Shown here: in pieces, positions 8,829 through 22,227 of the stretch | Layout of the letters: each line of letters opens with the position of its first letter | How positions within the stretch are numbered: the first letter of the stretch is position 1 | Source of the DNA: Utricularia gibba | Lineage: Eukaryota > Streptophyta > Magnoliopsida > Lamiales > Lentibulariaceae | Direction: 5' to 3' | NCBI GenBank assembly: GCA_002189035.1 | Contig: NEEC01000240.1 | Coordinates: 1 to 42,297, forward strand | Length of the DNA stretch: 42,297 nt | Notes under the pieces: generated by a model | Seen by the model: the letters and a program-made list of their open reading frames with translations, nothing else | Told to the model about the DNA's origin: nothing | The model's database searches: none | Program-made: the position numbers and the translations under genes

Positions 8829-11752
8829 TGCATTTATTGAAGTTAGGATGTCATGAGCACCCCAAATGGTTTTCCAACCACAACTTTTTATTTGAGGAGG
8901 CGCTCTCGAGGGGCACCAGGATCGGCCGGAGGTCGGGTCGGGCTCGGGCCCATAGTCATTTGTAGCCCGGCAAAAAAAGTGATCCATTTATTAACGTTGG
9001 GTTTTCGGCAGCTGCCTACATGGTTTCTGAAGGAAAAGCTTGTCGTTTTTGGGTGGGTGCTTTCGTTGGGAAGTTCATCCGGACCCAAGGTTCGGTTCGA
9101 CTCCTGAGCCCAATCGGGTCCTATTCGACGAAAATCGTGATGCATTTATTGAAGTTAGGATGTCATGAGCACCCCAAATGGTTTTCTCATCCACAAGCTT
9201 TATATTTGAGGAGGCGCTCTCGAGGGGCACCAGGATCGGGCCGGAGGTCGGGTCGGGCTCGGGCCCATAGTCATTTGTAGCCCGGAAAAAAAGTGATCCA
9301 TTTATTAACGTTGGGTTTTCGGCAGCTGCTTACATGGTTTCTGAAGGAAAAGCTTGTCGTTTTTGGGTGGGTGCTTTCGTTGGGAAGTTCATCCGGACCC
9401 AAGGTTCGGTTCGACTCCTGAGCCCAATCGGGTCCTATTCGACGAAAATCGTGATGCATTTATTGAAGTTAGGATGTCATGAGCACCCCAAATGGTTTTC
9501 CAACCACAACTTTTTATTTGAGGAGGCGCTCTCGAGGGGCACTAGGATCGGGCCGGAGGTCGGGTCGGGCTCGGGCCCATAGTCATTTGTAGCCCGGCAA
9601 AAAAAGTGATCCATTTATTAACGTTGGGTTTTCGGCAGCTGCCTACATGGTTTCTGAAGGAAAAGCTTGTCGTTTTTGGGTGGGTGCTTTCGTTGGGAAG
9701 TTCATCCGGACCCAAGGTTCGGTTCGACTCCTGAGCCCAATCGGGTCCTATTCAACGAAAATCGTGATGCATTTATTGAAGTTAGGATGTCATGAGCACC
9801 CCAAATGGTTTTCCAACCACAACTTTTTATTTGAGGAGGCGCTCTCGAGGGGCACTAGGATCTGGCCGGAGGTCGTCGTCGGGCCCATAGTCATTTGTAG
9901 CCCGGCAAAAAAAAGTGATCCATTTATTAACGTTGGGTTTTCGGCAGCTGCCTACATTGTTTCTGAAGGAAAAGCTTGTCGTTTTTTGGGTGGGTGCTTT
10001 CGTTGGGAAGTTCATCCGGACCCAAGGTTCGGTTCGACTCCTGAGCCCAATCGGGTCCTATTCGACGAAAATCGTGATGCATTTATTGAAGTTAGGATGT
10101 CATGAGCACCCCAAATGGTTTTCTCATCCACAAGCTTTATATTTGAGGAGGCGCTCTCGAGGGGCACCAGGATCGGGCCGGAGGTCGGGTCGGGCTCGGG
10201 CCATAGTCATTTGTAGCCCGGGAAAAAAGTGATCCATTTATTAACGTTGGGTTTTCGGCAGCTGCTACATGGTTTCTGAAGGAAAAGCTTGTCGTTTTTG
10301 GGTGGGTGCTTTCGTTGGGAAGTTCATCCGGACCCAAGGTTCGGTTCGACTCCTGAGCCCAATCGGGTCCTATTCGACGAAAATCGTGATGCATTTATTG
10401 AAGTTAGGATGTCATGAGCACCCCAAATGGTTTTCCAACCACAACTTTTTATTTGAGGAGGCGCTCTCGAGGGGCACTAGGATCTGGCCGGAGTCGTCGA
10501 AATCGGGCCCATAGTCATTTGTAGCCCGGCAAAAAAAGTGATCCATTTATTAACGTTGGGTTTTCGGCAGCTGCCTACATTGTTTCTGAAGGAAAAGCTT
10601 GTCGTTTTTGGGTGGGTGCTTTCGTTGGGAAGTTCATCCGGACCCAAGGTTCGGTTCGACTCCTGCGCCCAATCGGGTCCTATTCGACGAAAATCGTGAT
10701 GCATTTATTGAAGTTAGGATGTCATGAGCACCCCAAATGGTTTTCTCATCCACAAGCTTTATATTTGAGGAGGCGCTCTCGAGGGGCACCAGGATCGGGC
10801 CGGAGGTCGGGTCGGGCTCGGGCCCATAGTCATTTGTAGCCCGGCAAAAAAGTGATCCATTTATTAACGTTGGGTTTTCGGCAGCTGCCTACATTGTTTC
10901 TGAAGGAAAAGCTTGTCGTTTTTGGGTGGGTGCTTTCGTTGGGAAGTTCATCCGGACCCAAGGTTCGTTCGACTCCTGAGCCCAATCGGGTCCTATTCGA
11001 CGAAAATCGTGATGCATTTATTGAAGTTAGGATGTCATGAGCACCCCAAATGGTTTTCTCATCCACAAGCTTTTATTTGAGGAGGCGCTCTCGAGGGGCA
11101 CCAGGATCGGGCCGGAGGTCGGGTCGGGCTCGGGCCCATAGTCATTTGTAGCCCGGAAAAAAAGTGATCCATTTATTAACGTTGGGTTTTCGGCAGCTGC
11201 CTACATGGTTTCTGAAGGAAAAGCTTGTCGTTTTTGGGTGGGTGCTTTCGTTGGGAAGTTCATCCGGACCCAAGGTTCGGTTCGACTCCTGCGCCCAATC
11301 GGGTCCTATTCAACGAAAATCGTGATGCATTTATTGAAGTTAGGATGTCATGAGCACCCCAAATGGTTTTCCATCCACAACTTTTTATTTGAGGAGGCGC
11401 TCTCGAGGGGCACTAGGATCGGCCGGAGGTCGTTCGGGCCCATAGTCATTTGTAGCCCGGCAAAAAAAGTGATCCATTTATTAACGTTGGGTTTCGGCAG
11501 CTGCCTACATTGTTTCTGAAGGAAAAGCTTGTCGTTTTTGGGTGGGTGCTTTCGTTGGGAAGTTCATCCGGACCCAAGGTTCGGTTCGACTCCTGAGCCC
11601 AATCGGGTCCTATTCGACGAAAATCGTGATGCATTTATTGAAGTTAGGATGTCATGAGCACCCCAAATGGTTTTCTCATCCACAACTTTTATTTGAGGAG
11701 GCGCTCTCGAGGGGCACCAGGATCGGGCCGGAGGTCGGGTCGGGCTCGGGCC

Positions 11753-12052
11753 CATAGTCATTTGTAGCCCGGGAAAAAGTGATCCATTTATTAACGTTGG
11801 GTTTTCGGCAGCTGCTTACATGGTTTCTGAAGGAAAAGCTTGTCGTTTTTGGGTGGGTGCTTTCGTTGGGAAGTTCATCCGGACCCAAGTTCGGTTCGAC
11901 TCCTGAGCCAATCGGGTCCTATTCACGAAAATCGTGATGCATTTTGAAGTTAGGATGTCATGAGCACCCCAAATGGTTTTCCAACCACAACTTTTTATTT
12001 GAGGAGGCGCTCTCGAGGGGCACCGGGCCGGAGGTCTTGTCGAAATCGGGCC
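11753..12052. repeat. Monomer with a core deletion and a shortened tail (300 bp)
   Basis: The otherwise constant block reads gcattttgaag near 11940, two bases short. Near 12021 the tail reads caccgggccgg, lacking the aggat step. It has a B-type start and a gtcttgtcgaaatc end. Confidence 0.7.
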
Positions 12053-14523
12053 CATAGTCATTTGTAGCCCGGCAAAAAAAGTGATCCATTTATTAACGTT
12101 GGGTTTTCGGCAGCTGCCTACATTGTTTCTGAAGGAAAAGCTTGTCGTTTTTGGGGGTGTTTCGTTGGGAAGTTCATCCGGACCCAAGGTTCGGTTCGAC
12201 TCCTGGCCCAATCGGGTCCTATTCACGAAAATCGTGATGCATTTATTGAAGTTAGGATGTCATGAGCACCCCAAATGGTTTTCTCATCCACAAGCTTTAT
12301 ATTTGAGGAGGCGCTCTCGAGGGGCACCAGGATCGGGCCGGAGGTCGGGTCGGGCTCGGGCCCATAGTCATTTGTAGCCCGGCAAAAAAGTGATCCATTT
12401 ATTAACGTTGGTTTTCGGCAGCTGCCTACATTGTTTCTGAAGGAAAAGCTTGTCGTTTTTGGGTGGGTGCTTTCGTTGGGAAGTTCATCCACCCAAGGTT
12501 CGTTCGACTCCTGAGCCCAATCGGGTCCTATTCGACGAAAATCGTGATGCATTTATTGAAGTTAGGATGTCATGAGCACCCAAATGGTTTTCTCATCCAC
12601 AAGCTTTATATTTGAGGAGGCGCTCTCGAGGGGCACCAGGATCGGGCCGGAGGTCGGTCGGGCTCGGGCCCATAGTCATTTGTAGCCCGGCAAAAAAGTG
12701 ATCCATTTATTAACGTTGGGTTTTCGGCAGCTGCTTACATGGTTTCTGAAGGAAAAGCTTGTCGTTTTTGGGTGGGTGCTTTCGTTGGGAAGTTCATCCG
12801 GACCCAAGGTTCGGTTCGACTCCTGAGCCCAATCGGGTCCTATTCAACGAAAATCGTGATGCATTTATTGAAGTTAGGATGTCATGAGCACCCAAAATGG
12901 TTTTCCAACCACAAGCTTTTTATTTGAGGAGGCGCTCTCGAGGGGCACTAGGATCGGCCGGAGGTCGGTCGATCGGGCCCATAGTCATTTGTAGCCCGGC
13001 AAAAAAAGTGATCCATTTATTAACGTTGGGTTTTCGGCAGCTGCCTACATTTTCTGAAGGAAAAGCTTGTCGTTTTTGGGTGGGTGCTTTCGTTGGGAAG
13101 TTCATCCGGACCCAAGGTTCGGTTCGACTCCTGAGCCCATCGGGTCCTATTCGACGAAAATCGTGATGCATTTATTGAAGTTAGGATGTCATGAGCACCC
13201 CAAATGGTTTTCTCATCCACAAGCTTTATATTTGAGGAGGCGCTCTCGAGGGGCACCAGGATCGGGCCGGAGGTCGGTCGGGCTCGGGCCCATAGTCATT
13301 TGTAGCCCGGGAAAAAAAGTGATCCATTTATTAACGTTGGGTTTTCGGCAGCTGCCTACATGGTTTCTGAAGGAAAAGCTTGTCGTTTTTGGTGGGTGCT
13401 TTCGTTGGGAAGTTCATCCGGACCCAAGGTTCGGTTCGACTCCTGAGCCCAATCGGGTCCTATTCGACGAAAATCGTGATGCATTTATTGAAGTTAGGAT
13501 GTCATGAGCACCCCAAATGGTTTTCTCCACAAGCTTTTTATTTGAGGAGGCGCTCTCGAGGGGCACTAGGATCGGCCGGAGGTCGTCGATCGGGCCCATA
13601 GTCATTTGTAGCCCGGCAAAAAAAGTGATCCATTTATTAACGTTGGGTTTTCGGCAGCTGCCTACATTGTTTCTGAAGGAAAAGCTTGTCGTTTTTGGGT
13701 GGGTGCTTTCGTTGGGAAGTTCATCCGGACCCAAGGTTCGGTTCGACTCCTGCCCAATCGGGTCCTATTCGACGAAAATCGTGATGCATTTATTGAAGTT
13801 AGGATGTCATGAGCACCCCAAATGGTTTTCTCATCCACAAGCTTTTATTTGAGGAGGCGCTCTCGAGGGGCACTAGGATCGGGCCGGAGGTCGGGTCGGG
13901 CTCGGGCCCATAGTCATTTGTAGCCCGGGAAAAAAAAAGTGATCCATTTATTAACGTTGGGTTTTCGGCAGCTGCCTACATTGTTTCTGAAGGAAAAGCT
14001 TGTCGTTTTTGGGTGGGTGCTTTCGTTGGGAAGTTCATCCGGACCCAAGGTTCGTTCGACTCCTGCCCAATCGGTCCTATTCGACGAAAATCGTGATGCA
14101 TTTATTGAAGTTAGGATGTCATGAGCACCCCAAATGGTTTTCTCATCCAAAGCTTTTATTTGAGAGGCGCTCTCGAGGGGCACCAGGATCGGGCCGGAGG
14201 TCGGGTCGGGCTCGGGCCCATAGTCATTTGTAGCCCGGGAAAAAAGTGATCCATTTATTAACGTTGGGTTTTCGGCAGCTGCTACATGGTTTCTGAAGGA
14301 AAAGCTTGTCGTTTTTGGGTGGGTGCTTTCGTTGGGAAGTTCATCCGGACCCAAGGTTCGGTTCGACTCCTGAGCCCAATCGGGTCCTATTCGACGAAAA
14401 TCGTGATGCATTTATTGAAGTTAGGATGTCATGAGCACCCCAAATGGTTTTCCAACCACAACTTTTTATTTGAGGAGGCGCTCTCGAGGGCACCAGGATC
14501 GGCCGGAGGTCGGTCGTCGGGCC

Positions 14524-14822
14524 CATAGTCATTTGTAGCCGGCAAAAAAAGTGATCCATTTATTAACGTTGGGTTTTCGGCAGCTGCCTATTGTTTCTGA
14601 AGGAAAGCTTGTCGTTTTTGGGTGGGTGCTTTCGTTGGAAGTTCATCCGGACCCAAGGTTGTTCGACTCCGCCATCGGGTCCTATTCGACGAAAATCGTG
14701 ATGCATTTATTGAAGTTAGGATGTCATGAGCACCCCAAATGGTTTTCTCATCCACAAGCTTTTTATTTGAGGAGGCGCTCTCGAGGGGCACTAGGATCGG
14801 CCGGAGGTCGGTCGATCGGGCC
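14524..14822. repeat. Short monomer with scattered losses (299 bp)
   Basis: Losses include cctattgttt (no aca before ttg), aaggttgttcgactccgcc (no tga before gcc) and a missing C in the agccggc start. The tail mixes an A-like catccacaagctttt with B-like cactagg and gtcggtcgatc. Confidence 0.7.
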
Positions 14823-17800
14823 CATAGTCATTTGTAGCCCGGCAAAAAAAGTGATCCATTTATTAACGTTGGGTTTTCGGCAGCTGCCTACATGTTTTCT
14901 GAAGGAAAAGCTTGTCGTTTTTGGGTGGGTGCTTTCGTTGGGAAGTTCATCCGGACCCAAGGTTCGTTCGACTCCTGAGCCCATCGGTCCTATTCGACGA
15001 AAATCGTGATGCATTTATTGAAGTTAGGATGTCATGAGCACCCCAAATGGTTTTCTCATCCACAAGCTTTATATTTGAGGAGGCGCTCGAGGGCACCAGG
15101 ATCGGGCCGGAGGTCGGGTCGGGCTCGGGCCCATAGTCATTTGTAGCCCGGGAAAAAAGTGATCCATTTATTAACGTTGGGTTTTCGGCAGCTGCTTACA
15201 TGGTTTCTGAAGGAAAAGCTTGTCGTTTTTGGGTGGGTGCTTTCGTTGGGAAGTTCATCCGGACCCAAGTTTCGGTTCGACTCCTGAGCCCAATCGGGTC
15301 CTATTCAACGAAAATCGTGATGCATTTATTGAAGTTAGGATGTCATGAGCACCCCAAATGGTTTTCTCAACCACAAGCTTTTATTTGAGGAGGCGCTCTC
15401 GAGGGGCACTAGGATCGGCCGGAGGTCGGTCGATCGGGCCCATAGTCATTTGTAGCCCGGCAAAAAAAGTGATCCATTTATTAACGTTGGGTTTTCGGCA
15501 GCTGCCTACATTGTTTCTGAAGGAAAAGCTTGTCGTTTTTGGGTGGGTGCTTTCGTTGGAAGTTCATCCGGACCCAAGTTCGTTCGACTCCTGAGCCCAA
15601 TCGGGTCCTATTCGACGAAAATCGTGATGCATTTATTGAAGTTAGGATGTCATGAGCACCCCAAATGGTTTTCTCAACCACAAGCTTTTTATTTGAGGAG
15701 GCGCTCTCGAGGGGCACTAGGATCGGGCCGAGGTCGGTCGAATCGGGCCCATAGTCATTTGTAGCCCGGCAAAAAAAGTGATCCATTTATTAACGTTGGG
15801 TTTTCGGCAGCTGCCTACATGTTTCTGAAGGAAAAGCTTGTCGTTTTTGGGTGGGTGCTTTCGTTGGGAAGTTCATCCGACCCAAGGTTCGGTTCGACTC
15901 CTGAGCCCAATCGGGTCCTATTCGACGAAAATCGTGATGCATTTATTGAAGTTAGGATGTCATGAGCACCCCAAATGGTTTCTCATCCACAAGCTTTATA
16001 TTTGAGGAGGCGCTCTCGAGGGGCACCAGGATCGGGCCGGAGGTCGGGTCGGGCTCGGGCCCATAGTCATTTGTAGCCCGGCAAAAAAAGTGATCCATTT
16101 ATTAACGTTGGGTTTTCGGCAGCTGCTACATGTTTCTGAAGGAAAAGCTTGTCGTTTTTGGGTGGTGCTTTCGTTGGGAAGTTCATCCGGACCCAAGGTT
16201 CGGTTCGACTCCTGAGCCCAATCGGGTCCTATTCAACGAAAATCGTGATGCATTTATTGAAGTTAGGATGTCATGAGCACCCCAAATGGTTTTCTCAACC
16301 ACAAGCTTTTTATTTGAGGAGGCGCTCTCGAGGGGCACCAGGATCGGCCGGAGGTCGGTCTCGGGCCCATAGTCATTTGTAGCCCGGCAAAAAAAGTGAT
16401 CCATTTATTAACGTTGGGTTTTCGGCAGCTGCCTACATGTTTCTGAAGGAAAAGCTTGTCGTTTTTGGGTGGGTGCTTTCGTTGGGAAGTTCATCCGGAC
16501 CCAAGGTTCGGTTCGACTCCTGAGCCCAATCGGGTCCTATTCGACGAAAATCGTGATGCATTTATTGAAGTTAGGATGTCATGAGCACCCAAATGGTTTT
16601 CTCATCACAAGCTTTATATTTGAGGAGGCGCTCTCGAGGGGCACCAGGATCGGGCCGGAGGTCGGGTCGGCTCGGGCCATAGTCATTTGTAGCCCGGAAA
16701 AAAGTGATCCATTTATTAACGTTGGGTTTTCGGCAGCTGCTTACATGGTTTCTGAAGGAAAAGCTTGTCGTTTTTGGGTGGTGCTTTCGTTGGGAAGTTC
16801 ATCGGACCCAAGGTTCGGTTCGACTCCTGAGCCAATCGGGTCCTATTCACGAAAATCGTGATGCATTTATTGAAGTTAGGATGTCATGAGCACCCAAATG
16901 GTTTTCAACCACAACTTTTTATTTGAGAGGCGCTCTCGAGGGGCACTAGGATCGGCCGGAGGTCGTCGTCGGGCCCATAGTCATTTGTAGCCCGGCAAAA
17001 AAAGTGATCCATTTATTAACGTTGGGTTTTCGGCAGCTGCCTATTGTTTCTGAAGGAAAAGCTTGTCGTTTTTGGGTGGGTGCTTTCGTTGGGAAGTTCA
17101 TCCGGACCCAAGGTTCTGTTCGACTCCTGAGCCCAATCGGGTCCTATTCGACGAAAATCGTGATGCATTTATTGAAGTTAGGATGTCATGAGCACCCCAA
17201 ATGGTTTTCTCATCCACAAGCTTTATATTTGAGGAGGCGCTCTCGAGGGGCACCAGGATCGGGCCGGAGGTCGGGTCGGGCTCGGGCCCATAGTCATTTG
17301 TAGCCCGGCAAAAAAAGTGATCCATTTATTAACGTTGGGTTTTCGGCAGCTGCTTACATGGTTTCTGAAGGAAAAGCTTGTCGTTTTTGGGTGGGTGCTT
17401 TCGTTGGGAAGTTCATCCGGACCCAAGGTTCGGTTCGACTCCTGAGCCCAATCGGGTCCTATTCGACGAAAATCGTGATGCATTTATTGAAGTTAGGATG
17501 TCATGAGCACCCCAAATGGTTTTCCAACCAAGCTTTTTATTTGAGGAGGCGCTCTCGAGGGGCACTAGGATCGGCCGGAGGTCGTCGAATCGGGCCCATA
17601 GTCATTTGTAGCCCGGCAAAAAAAAGTGATCCATTTATTAACGTTGGGTTTTCGGCAGCTGCCTACATTGTTTCTGAAGGAAAAGCTTGTCGTTTTTGGG
17701 TGGGTGCTTTCGTTGGGAAGTTCGTCCGGACCCAAGGTTCGTTCGACTCCTGAGCCATCGGGTCTATTCGACGAAAATCGTGATGCATTTATTGAAGTTA

Positions 17801-20800
17801 GGATGTCATGAGCACCCCAAATGGTTTTCATCCACAAGCTTTATTTTGAGGAGGCGCTCTCGAGGGGCACCAGGATCGGGCCGGAGGTCGGGTCGGGCTC
17901 GGGCCCATAGTCATTTGTAGCCCGGAAAAAAAGTGATCCATTTATTAACGTTGGGTTTTCGGCAGCTGCTTACATGGTTTCTGAAGGAAAAGCTTGTCGT
18001 TTTTGGTGGTGCTTTCGTTGGGAAGTTCATCCGGACCAAGGTTCGGTTCGACTCCTGCCCAATCGGGTCCTATTCGACGAAAATCGTGATGCATTTATTT
18101 GAAGTTAGGATGTCATGAGCACCCAAATGGTTTTCCAACCACAACTTTTTATTTGAGGAGGCGCTCTCGAGGGGCACTAGGATCGGCCGGAGGTCGGTCG
18201 GTCGGGCCATAGTCATTTGTAGCCCGGCAAAAAAGTGATCCATTTATTAACGTTGGGTTTTCGGCAGCTGCCTACATGGTTTCTGAAGGAAAAGCTTGTC
18301 GTTTTTGGGGGGTGCTTTCGGGGAAGTTCGTCCGGACCAAGGTTCGGTTCGACTCCTGAGCCAATCGGGTCCTATTCGACGAAAATCGTGATGCATTTAT
18401 TGAAGTTAGGATGTCATGAGCACCCAAATGGTTTTCTCATCCACAAGCTTTTTATTTGAGGAGGCGCTCTCGAGGGGCACAGGATCGGCCGGAGGTCGGG
18501 TCGATCGGGCCATAGTCATTTGTAGCCCGGCAAAAAAAGTGATCCATTTATTAACGTTGGGTTTTCGGCAGCTGCCTACATTGTTTTTCTGAAGGAAAAG
18601 CTTGTCGTTTTTGGGTGGGTGCTTTCGTTGGGAAGTTCATCCGGACCCAAGGTTCGTTCGACTCCTGAGCCCATCGGTCCTATTCGACGAAAATCGTGAT
18701 GCATTTATTGAAGTTAGGATGTCATGAGCACCCAAAATGGTTTTCTCATCCACAAGCTTTATATTTGAGGAGGCGCTCTCGAGGGGCACCAGGATCGGGC
18801 CGGAGGTCGGGTCGGGCTCGGGCCATAGTCATTTGTAGCCCGGGAAAAAAAGTGATCCATTTATTAACGTTGGGTTTTCGGCAGCTGCTTACATGGTTTC
18901 TGAAGGAAAAGCTTGTCGTTTTTGGTTGGGTGCTTTCGTTGGGAATTCGTCCGGACCCAAGGTTCGGTTCGACTCCTGAGCCAATCGGGTCCTATTCGAC
19001 GAAAATCGTGATGCATTTATTGAAGTTAGGATGTCATGAGCACCCAAATGGTTTTCTCAACAAGCTTTATATTTGGGAGGCGCTCTCGAGGGGCACCAGG
19101 ATCGGGCCGGAGGTCGGGTCGGGCTCGGGCCATAGTCATTTGTAGCCCGGAAAAAAAGTGATCCATTTATTAACGTTGGGTTTTCGGCAGCTGCTTACAT
19201 GGTTTCTGAAGGAAAAGCTTGTCGTTTTTTGTTGGGTGCTTTCATTGGGAAGTTCGTCGGACCCAAGGTTCGGTTCGACTCCTGAGCCCAATCGGGTCCT
19301 ATTCGAACGAAAATCGTGATGCATTTATTGAAGTTAGGATGTCATGAGCACCAAATGGTTTTCTCATCCACAAGCTTTATTTTGAGGAGGCGCTCTCGAG
19401 GGCACCAGGATCGGGCCGGAGGTCGGGTCGGGCTCGGGCCCATAGTCATTTGTAGCCCGGGAAAAAAAGTGATCCATTTATTAACGTTGGGTTTTCGGCA
19501 GCTGCCTACATTGTTTCTGAAGGAAAGCTTGTCGTTTTTGGGTGGGTGCTTTCGTTGGGAAGTTCATCCGAACCCAAGGTTCGGTTCGACTCCTGAGCCC
19601 GATCGGGTCCTATTCGACGAAAATCGTGATGCATTTATTGAAGTTAGGATGTCATGAGCACCCAAATGGTTTTCTCATCCACAAGCTTTTATTTGAGGAG
19701 GGCTCTCGAGGGGCACCAGGATCGGGCCGGAGGTCGGGTCGGGCTCGGGCCCATAGTCATTTGTAGCCCGGCAAAAAAAGTGATCCATTTATTAACGTTG
19801 GGTTTTTCGGCAGCTGCCTACATGGTTTCTGAAGGAAAAGCTTGTCGTTTTTGGTTGGGTGCTTTCATTGGGAAGTTCATCCGGACCAAGGTTCGGTTCG
19901 ACTCCTGAGCCCAATCGGGTCCTATTCGACGAAAATCGTGATGCATTTATTGAAGTTAGGATGTCATGAGCACCCAAATGGTTTTCATCCACACTTTTTA
20001 TTTGAGGAGGCGCTCTCGAGGGGCACTAGGATCGGCCGGAGGTCGGTCGGGCTCGGGCCCATAGTCATTTGTAGCCCGGCAAAAAAAGTGATCCATTTAT
20101 TAACGTTGGGTTTTCGGCAGCTGCTACATGTTTCTGAAGGAAAAGCTTGTCGTTTTTGGGTGGGTGCTTTCGTTGGGAAGTTCATCCGACCCAAGGTTCG
20201 GTTCGACTCTGAGCCAATCGGGTCCTATTCGACGAAAATCGTGATGCATTTATTGAAGTTAGGATGTCATGAGCACCCCAAATGGTTTTCTCATCCACAA
20301 GCTTTATATTTGAGGAGGCGCTCTCGAGGGGCACCAGGATCGGGCCGGAGGTCGGTCGGGCTCGGGCCCATAGTCATTTGTAGCCGGGAAAAAAAGTGAT
20401 CCATTTATTAACGTTGGGTTTTCGGCAGCTGCTTACATGGTTTCTGAAGGAAAAGCTTGTCGTTTTTGGTTGGGTGCTTTCATTGGGAAGTTCGTCCGGA
20501 CCAAGGTTCGGTTCGACTCCTGAGCCAATCGGGTCCTATTCGACGAAAATCGTGATGCATTTATTGAAGTTAGGATGTCATGAGCACCCAAATGGTTTTT
20601 CATCCAAAGCTTTATATTTGAGGAGGCGCTCTCGAGGGGCACCAGGATCGGCCGGAGGTCGGGTCGGGCTCGGGCCCATAGTCATTTGTAGCCCGGCAAA
20701 AAAAGTGATCCATTTATTAACGTTGGTTTTCGGCAGCTGCTACATTGTTTCTGAAGGAAAAGCTTGTCGTTTTGGGTGGGTGCTTTCGTTGGGAAGTTCA

Positions 20801-21914
20801 TCGGACCAAGGTTCGGTTCGACTCCTGAGCCAATCGGGTCCTATTCGACGAAAATCGTGATGCATTTATTGAAGTTAGGATGTCATGAGCACCCAAATGG
20901 TTTTCTCATCCACAACTTTTTATTTGAGGAGGCGCTCTCGAGGGGCACCAGGATCGGGCCGGAGGTCGGGTCGGGCTCGGGCCCATAGTCATTTGTAGCC
21001 GGGAAAAAAAGTGATCCATTTATTAACGTTGGGTTTTCGGCAGCTGCTTATGGTTTCTGAAGGAAAAGCTTGTCGTTTTTGGTGGGTGCTTTCATTGGGA
21101 AGTTCGTCCGGACCCAAGGTTCGGTTCGACTCCTGAGCCAATCGGGTCCTATTCGACGAAAATCGTGATGCATTTATTGAAGTTAGGATGTCATGAGCAC
21201 CAAATGGTTTTCTCATCCACAAGCTTTATATTTGAGGAGGCGCTCTCGAGGGGCACCAGGATCGGGCCGGAGGTCGGGTCGGGCTCGGGATAGTCATTTG
21301 TAGCCCGGGAAAAAAAGTGATCCATTTATTAACGTTGGGTTTTCGGCAGCTGCTTACATGGTTTCTGAAGGAAAAGCTTGTCGTTTTTGGTTGGGTGCTT
21401 TCATTGGGAAGTTCGTCCGGACCCAAGGTTCGGTTCGACTCCTGAGCCCAATCGGGTCCTATTCGACGAAAATCGTGATGCATTTATTGAAGTTAGGATG
21501 TCATGAGCACCCAAATGGTTTTCTCATCCACAAGCTTTTTATTTGAGGAGGCGCTCTCGAGGGGCACTAGGATCGGGCCGGAGGTCGGGTCGGGCTCGGG
21601 CCCATAGTCATTTGTAGCCCGGGAAAAAAAGTGATCCATTTATTAACGTTGGGTTTTCGGCAGCTGCCTACATTGTTTCTGAAGGAAAAGCTTGTCGTTT
21701 TTGGTGGGTGCTTTCGTTGGGAAGTTCATCCGGACCCAAGGTTCGGTTCGACTCCTGCCCAATCGGGTCCTATTCGACGAAAATCGTGATGCATTTATTG
21801 AAGTTAGGATGTCATGAGCACCCCAAATGGTTTTCTCATCCACAAGCTTTATATTTGAGGAGGCGCTCTCGAGGGGCACCAGGATCGGGCCGGAGGTCGG
21901 GTCGGGCTCGGGCC

Positions 21915-22227
21915 CATAGTCATTTGTAGCCCGGGAAAAAAAGTGATCCATTTATTAACGTTGGGTTTTCGGCAGCTGCTTACATGGTTTCTGAAGGAAA
22001 AGCTTGTCGTTTTTGGTTGGGTGCTTTCATTGGGAAGTTCGTCCGGACCCAAGGTTTGGTTCGACTCCTGAGCCCAATCGGGTCCTATTCGACGAAAATC
22101 GTGATGCATTTATTGAAGTTAGGATGTCATGAGCACCCAAATGGTTTTCTCATCCACAAGCTTTATATTTGAGGAGGCGCTCTCGAGGGGCACCAGGATC
22201 GGGCCGGAGGTCGGGTCGGGCTCGGGC
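21915..22227. repeat. Representative V-type monomer
   Basis: V markers in this copy are ggttgggtgc (normally gggtgggtgc), cattggg (normally cgttggg), gttcgtccgg (normally gttcatccgg) and cacccaaatgg with three C. The start is cccggg with cttacatggttt, and the tail is A-type. The linked differences show a distinct amplified lineage, not random variation. Confidence 0.85.

Larger units (their letters stand above)
5542..18510. repeat. Array zone 2: alternating A/B higher-order repeat (~617 bp period)
   Basis: A-type and B-type monomers mostly alternate: for example 6466 A, 6778 B, 7707 B, 8015 A, 8330 B, 9886 A, 10202 B, 11441 A, 11753 B, 12980 A, 13291 B, 16368 A, 16678 B, 16976 A, 17289 B, 17597 A. 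Local A-A-B triplets occur at 7086-8014, 10510-11440 and 12053-12979. Some copies are mosaic (5848, 8640, 9266, 13597), which fits recombination between subtypes. Limits are approximate. Confidence 0.75.
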
